NCBI RefSeq assembly: GCF_000297395.2 | Contig: NZ_HF570108.1 | Span: 6,123,700 to 6,187,699 of the forward strand | From: Micromonospora lupini str. Lupac 08 | GTDB taxonomy: Bacteria; Actinomycetota; Actinomycetes; Mycobacteriales; Micromonosporaceae | Direction of reading: 5' to 3' | DNA length: 64,000 bases | Part shown: positions 60,812 to 64,000 of the stretch, one piece after another | Numbering within the stretch: the stretch's first letter is position 1 | How the letters are laid out: each line of letters opens with the position of its first letter | The notes under the pieces: model-generated | What the model was told of the DNA's origin: nothing | Databases searched by the model: none | The model's input: the letters and a program-made list of their open reading frames with translations, nothing else | Program-made: the position numbers and the translations under genes

Positions 60812-63800
60812 TCAGCCCAGCCGGCCCACTGCGGCGCGTAGTCGGGCCAGGTCGCGACGCCGCCGTTCGTAGCTGGCGGCCAGCCCGATCAGCGCCAACC
60901 CGCCAGTGCCCAGGTAGATCCATCGGGGCAGCAGGTCCCAGCCACGGGCCACCTCGTGCAGCGCCAGGACCGCCAGCGCCCCACCGCCGAGCAGCACCGG
61001 GGCCTGCCAGCGGCGGGTGGCGCCGGCCAGCACCACGCCCAGCGCCGCCCCGCCGAGCAGCAACCGTCGCCACGGCTGCGGGTCCGGCCCGGCCAGCACC
61101 GCCACCAGGCTCGGCAGCAGCGCCGCGACGAGCCCCGGGCCGAGCGCCGGCCAGCTCGTCAGTCCCGGCCGCACCCGCAACGCCAGCAGCCCCGCGCCGA
61201 GGGCGAGCGCCGCAGCCGGCAGGGTGTACGCCTCCAGCACCGTCACCCCACCGGCGGCGAGCAGCACCCACGCCCCGAGCAGCTCGCTGGTCCCGGCGAT
61301 GGCGGCGAACCGCCACCGTCGACCGGCCGGCTCCCCCCAGCGCAGCAGCCGCAGCGCGACGGCCGCACCCCACAGCACACAGACGGTCGCGAGGTGTCGC
61401 GCCGTCGCGACGGTGAGGACCGCCGCCACCACCGCCACCGCCTGCGCGGCGGCGTCCAGCACCCGCCCGACCGGCGTCGGCACCGTTGACCGCCGGCTGG
61501 TCGCGACGCCAACCGCGACCGACCGCGCCGGGCTGGCCGCGGCGGCGGCGAGGATCAGCGCGGCCACCCCCAGCAGCGGGTACGCCGCCGCTCGCAACGG
61601 CTGTCCGTCGGCGATCGGAGCGGTCACCGCCAGCGCGCACGCCGCCCCCACCGCCGCGAGGCAGGCGACGACGCGCACCTCGACCAGCCGCGCCCCGGCG
61701 GCGACGACCACCGCCGCCACCAGCAGCGTGCTCTCGGCCGCGAGCGTGCCGGACCGGGTGACCAGGAGCCCCGTCACGCCGGCCGCGACAAGCACCGCCC
61801 CCACGGGCACGGCGATCGACGCGAGCGTCGGGCGGGGCGCCACCAGCGCGGCGAGCAGCAGCGTGGACACCCCGGCGAGCAGGATGGCGGCCGGCTGCAC
61901 CGGCCAGGGCACACCTGTCGCGACGAGCAGGACCGGCAACGCGGCGGCGGCGAACGGCAGGCCGGCCAGCAGCGGCGGACGCACCCGCAGACCAGCCAGC
62001 GCCGCGGCCACCGCCAACGCGACGAGCGCCAGCCCGGTGGGGACCAGCCCTCGATCGGCGACGACAGTCGGCGCACCCGACCAGACCTGCCATCTGCCGT
62101 ACGGGGCGATCAGCGCGACGAGCACCGCCGGCAGTGCGGTCAGCGCCGCGACCGCCGCCAGCACGACACCCGACGCCCCCAGCACGCGCCCGACCGCCGA
62201 CGGCTCCCCGATTGCCGAGCGCTCCCCCGGCGCGCCCGGCCCGCCCAGCTCGTCGCCGGTCGCCGGCAGGCCCCAGCGGGCGACGAGCGCGACGCCCAGC
62301 GCCGCCAACGCGGCGTACAGCGTCACGGGCTCGTCCCCCGCCGCCACCAGCGGCGCGACCCCGGCCGCGAGCACCGCGACCACGGCGCCCGTGACCGCGT
62401 ACTCGATCAGGTCTGCCCGGTGGCGACGCACCGCGAGCACCGCGACCAGCGAGAGCCCGGCGGCGCCCAGGGCGGCCCGGGTTTGCCACCAGGGCGGCGC
62501 GCCGGCGGCGAAGAGCGCCACCGCGGCGATGCCGGGCAGCGTGAGCTGCGCGATCAGCAGTCCCGCGCCCGACACCCGGCGGTACGTCGTCTCACCCCGC
62601 CGCGACGCCAGCGCCACCCCGAGCACGGCGCTGGCGCCCAGCACCACCACGACCCCGACCGGATCGGCCAGGGCCACCAGCAGCGCGTGCCCGACCAGGA
62701 CGGCGCCGCCGAGCGCCCAGCCCAGCAGCGTGGCCGGGCGGGACGCCGGTCGAGCCAGCACGGCGAGCACCAGCGCGACCCCACCCACCAGGTCGACGGC
62801 CACCACCGTCGCCCACGACGCCGTCCAGCCCGCCGGCACGGCGAGCAGCACCGCCACCGCACCGGCCGAAGCCAGCAGCGCCCACCCGCGGCGCGGCAGC
62901 AGCGACGCCGTCGCGCCCAACGCCAGCGCCACGGCGGGCGCCACCTGCCAGCCCCAGCTCAGGTCCGGCCCCCACCCGGCCCCGTGCCACGGCGGCAGCG
63001 ACCGGACGACGGCGGCGACCGCCAGCACACACGCGATCACCGCGGCGAGCTGCGCCGTCCCCGCCGCCACCAGCAGCGATCCGGCACGCGGCCCGGCCCG
63101 CCAACTCGTCGGCAGCAGCCGCACCGCCCCGGCCAGGACGAGCGCCACCGTGGCCGCCGCGAGCAACAGCAGCGACGGGCGCAGCTCACCCACCGGACGC
63201 AGCAGCGCGGCGGCGAGCACCGGAACCAGCAGCCCTCCGGTCACCGCCCGCGCCGCCGAGCCACCGACAAGCAGCGCCGCGCCGAGAGCAGTCAGCGCGA
63301 CCAGCAGCAGCGGCGCTCCGGCCAGCAACGGCGACCCCGCCGCCCGCCCCAGCAGCAACGGCACCAGGGCACACGCCGCGGCACCGACAAGCGCGCCGAC
63401 GTGACAGGCCCCGGCGAACACCCGACCGGAGAACCGGCCCGCCCCGTCCCCGTCGCGCAGGGCGACAAGCACCGCCAGGTTCAGCAGGGCCACCCCGAGC
63501 AGCACCAGCGCCCAGCCGGCCGCGCCGGGCTCGGCCCGCACCGCGAGCAACGGCAGCACCGGCTGCGCCGCCAGCAGGCCGGCGAACCAGGGACCGGTCA
63601 ACCCGCTCAACCGGCCGTACGCCACGGCGACCGCCGCGCTGGCCCCCCCGACCAGCGCGGCGTACCGGGTACCCGGCCAACCGGCCACCCCGGCCAGGTC
63701 CACCGACCAGGCGGCGTACCCGTCCAGCAACACCAGCAGCAGCCCCACGGCGGCGAACGTCTCCGCCGTCCCCCGCAACCCCCGGCGCACCGCCAGCAAC

Positions 63801-63988
63801 GGACCGGCCAGAACGAGCGCCGTGACCGCCGCCAGGATCAGCGCCCGGCCACCGACCCCCACGGACGCCCAGGCCACCGCCGTGAAGACCACGGCCGCGG
63901 TGCCGAGCAGCAGTCCACCGAGGACGAACAGCAACCCCTGCACCGTCCGGGTCGACGTCTCCGCCGATCCGGGCGGCGCGTGCTCCAC
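60812..63988 (-). CDS. Very large polytopic membrane protein (SCO7613-like), start uncertain
   Basis: At least 1058 residues, about 60% Ala, Leu, Val and Gly, with some 30 hydrophobic helices and almost no soluble domains. Segments such as TVLEAYTLPAAALALGAGLL and SWPALGPGLVAALLPSLVAV near the C terminus recall the actinobacterial SCO7613-type proteins. Function is unknown. The GTG at 63988 is the first start in view, but the frame stays open to the window edge (64000), and relatives carry an N-terminal zinc-ribbon-like part, so the gene may begin outside. Confidence 0.75.
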   Translation of the reverse strand: MEHAPPGSAETSTRTVQGLLFVLGGLLLGTAAVVFTAVAWASVGVGGRALILAAVTALVLAGPLLAVRRGLRGTAETFAAVGLLLVLLDGYAAWSVDLAGVAGWPGTRYAALVGGASAAVAVAYGRLSGLTGPWFAGLLAAQPVLPLLAVRAEPGAAGWALVLLGVALLNLAVLVALRDGDGAGRFSGRVFAGACHVGALVGAAACALVPLLLGRAAGSPLLAGAPLLLVALTALGAALLVGGSAARAVTGGLLVPVLAAALLRPVGELRPSLLLLAAATVALVLAGAVRLLPTSWRAGPRAGSLLVAAGTAQLAAVIACVLAVAAVVRSLPPWHGAGWGPDLSWGWQVAPAVALALGATASLLPRRGWALLASAGAVAVLLAVPAGWTASWATVVAVDLVGGVALVLAVLARPASRPATLLGWALGGAVLVGHALLVALADPVGVVVVLGASAVLGVALASRRGETTYRRVSGAGLLIAQLTLPGIAAVALFAAGAPPWWQTRAALGAAGLSLVAVLAVRRHRADLIEYAVTGAVVAVLAAGVAPLVAAGDEPVTLYAALAALGVALVARWGLPATGDELGGPGAPGERSAIGEPSAVGRVLGASGVVLAAVAALTALPAVLVALIAPYGRWQVWSGAPTVVADRGLVPTGLALVALAVAAALAGLRVRPPLLAGLPFAAAALPVLLVATGVPWPVQPAAILLAGVSTLLLAALVAPRPTLASIAVPVGAVLVAAGVTGLLVTRSGTLAAESTLLVAAVVVAAGARLVEVRVVACLAAVGAACALAVTAPIADGQPLRAAAYPLLGVAALILAAAAASPARSVAVGVATSRRSTVPTPVGRVLDAAAQAVAVVAAVLTVATARHLATVCVLWGAAVALRLLRWGEPAGRRWRFAAIAGTSELLGAWVLLAAGGVTVLEAYTLPAAALALGAGLLALRVRPGLTSWPALGPGLVAALLPSLVAVLAGPDPQPWRRLLLGGAALGVVLAGATRRWQAPVLLGGGALAVLALHEVARGWDLLPRWIYLGTGGLALIGLAASYERRRRDLARLRAAVGRLG

Positions 63989-64000
63989 CGCGACACCGGG

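Overview
This window is a 64 kb chromosomal stretch from a high-GC actinobacterium. GTG starts are common and rho starts with TTG. The block rho / rpmE / prfA / prmC / L-threonylcarbamoyladenylate synthase together with argS-lysA-hom-thrC is the standard actinobacterial arrangement. Gene content and style point to Micromonosporaceae, most likely a Micromonospora-like organism; that placement is inference from gene order and protein resemblance, not from a marker-gene comparison.

Layout. 1-21.3 kb is mostly core housekeeping on the minus strand: low-molecular-weight phosphatase (cut by the window edge), tsaC-type gene, prmC, prfA, rpmE, rho with a very long repeat-rich disordered insert, thrB, then an insertion of MFS / polysaccharide deacetylase / RND pump genes, then thrC, hom, lysA and argS. 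A plus-strand GGDEF protein and a T4-type polynucleotide kinase-phosphatase sit among them. 21.4-24.8 kb holds a DUF3105-DUF305 pair, a catalytically dead IS630-transposase-derived protein, tRNA-Arg(CCG), a GC-rich repeat array and a small membrane protein. 24.8-36.3 kb is rich in drug-resistance-type genes: short UvrA-like ABC protein with an AraC regulator, MFS pump with divergent HxlR regulator and an orphan LigD polymerase domain, TetR with twin operators and an MMPL exporter, an erythromycin-esterase homologue and an Erm-type rRNA methyltransferase. 36.8-45.5 kb carries an oxidoreductase, small membrane proteins, DUF418, SDR, GH13, DUF1349, DedA and a second YidC-like insertase with its small partner. 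45.7-54.1 kb has a GCS2 ligase with CoA-disulfide-reductase-like enzyme, a LacI / PfkB / AGE-epimerase sugar locus, a deaminase, an APH(6)-type kinase and an Nei-type glycosylase. 54.4-64 kb has a disordered membrane protein, ddaH-rocD arginine/ornithine catabolism, FHA protein with pterin dehydratase, a fatty acid desaturase and a 1058-residue membrane protein reaching the window edge.

The most unusual structure is non-coding. Three intergenic palindromes at 22974-23050, 37877-37953 and 54189-54265 are each exactly 77 bp and share the outer arms TGATCGACTCG / CGAGTCGATCA. Two further palindromes (cores 6373-6443 and 55675-55745) are each exactly 71 bp and share CCTTTGCTCTGCTTCA / TGAAGCAGAGCAAAGG. 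A singleton 57-bp core palindrome lies at 36683-36739. These look like families of fixed-length, dispersed hairpin elements. Other signals are perfect tandem TetR operators, a LacI-type operator, many long perfect terminator hairpins, and a recurring TANNNT-N6-GTG geometry that suggests leaderless transcripts.
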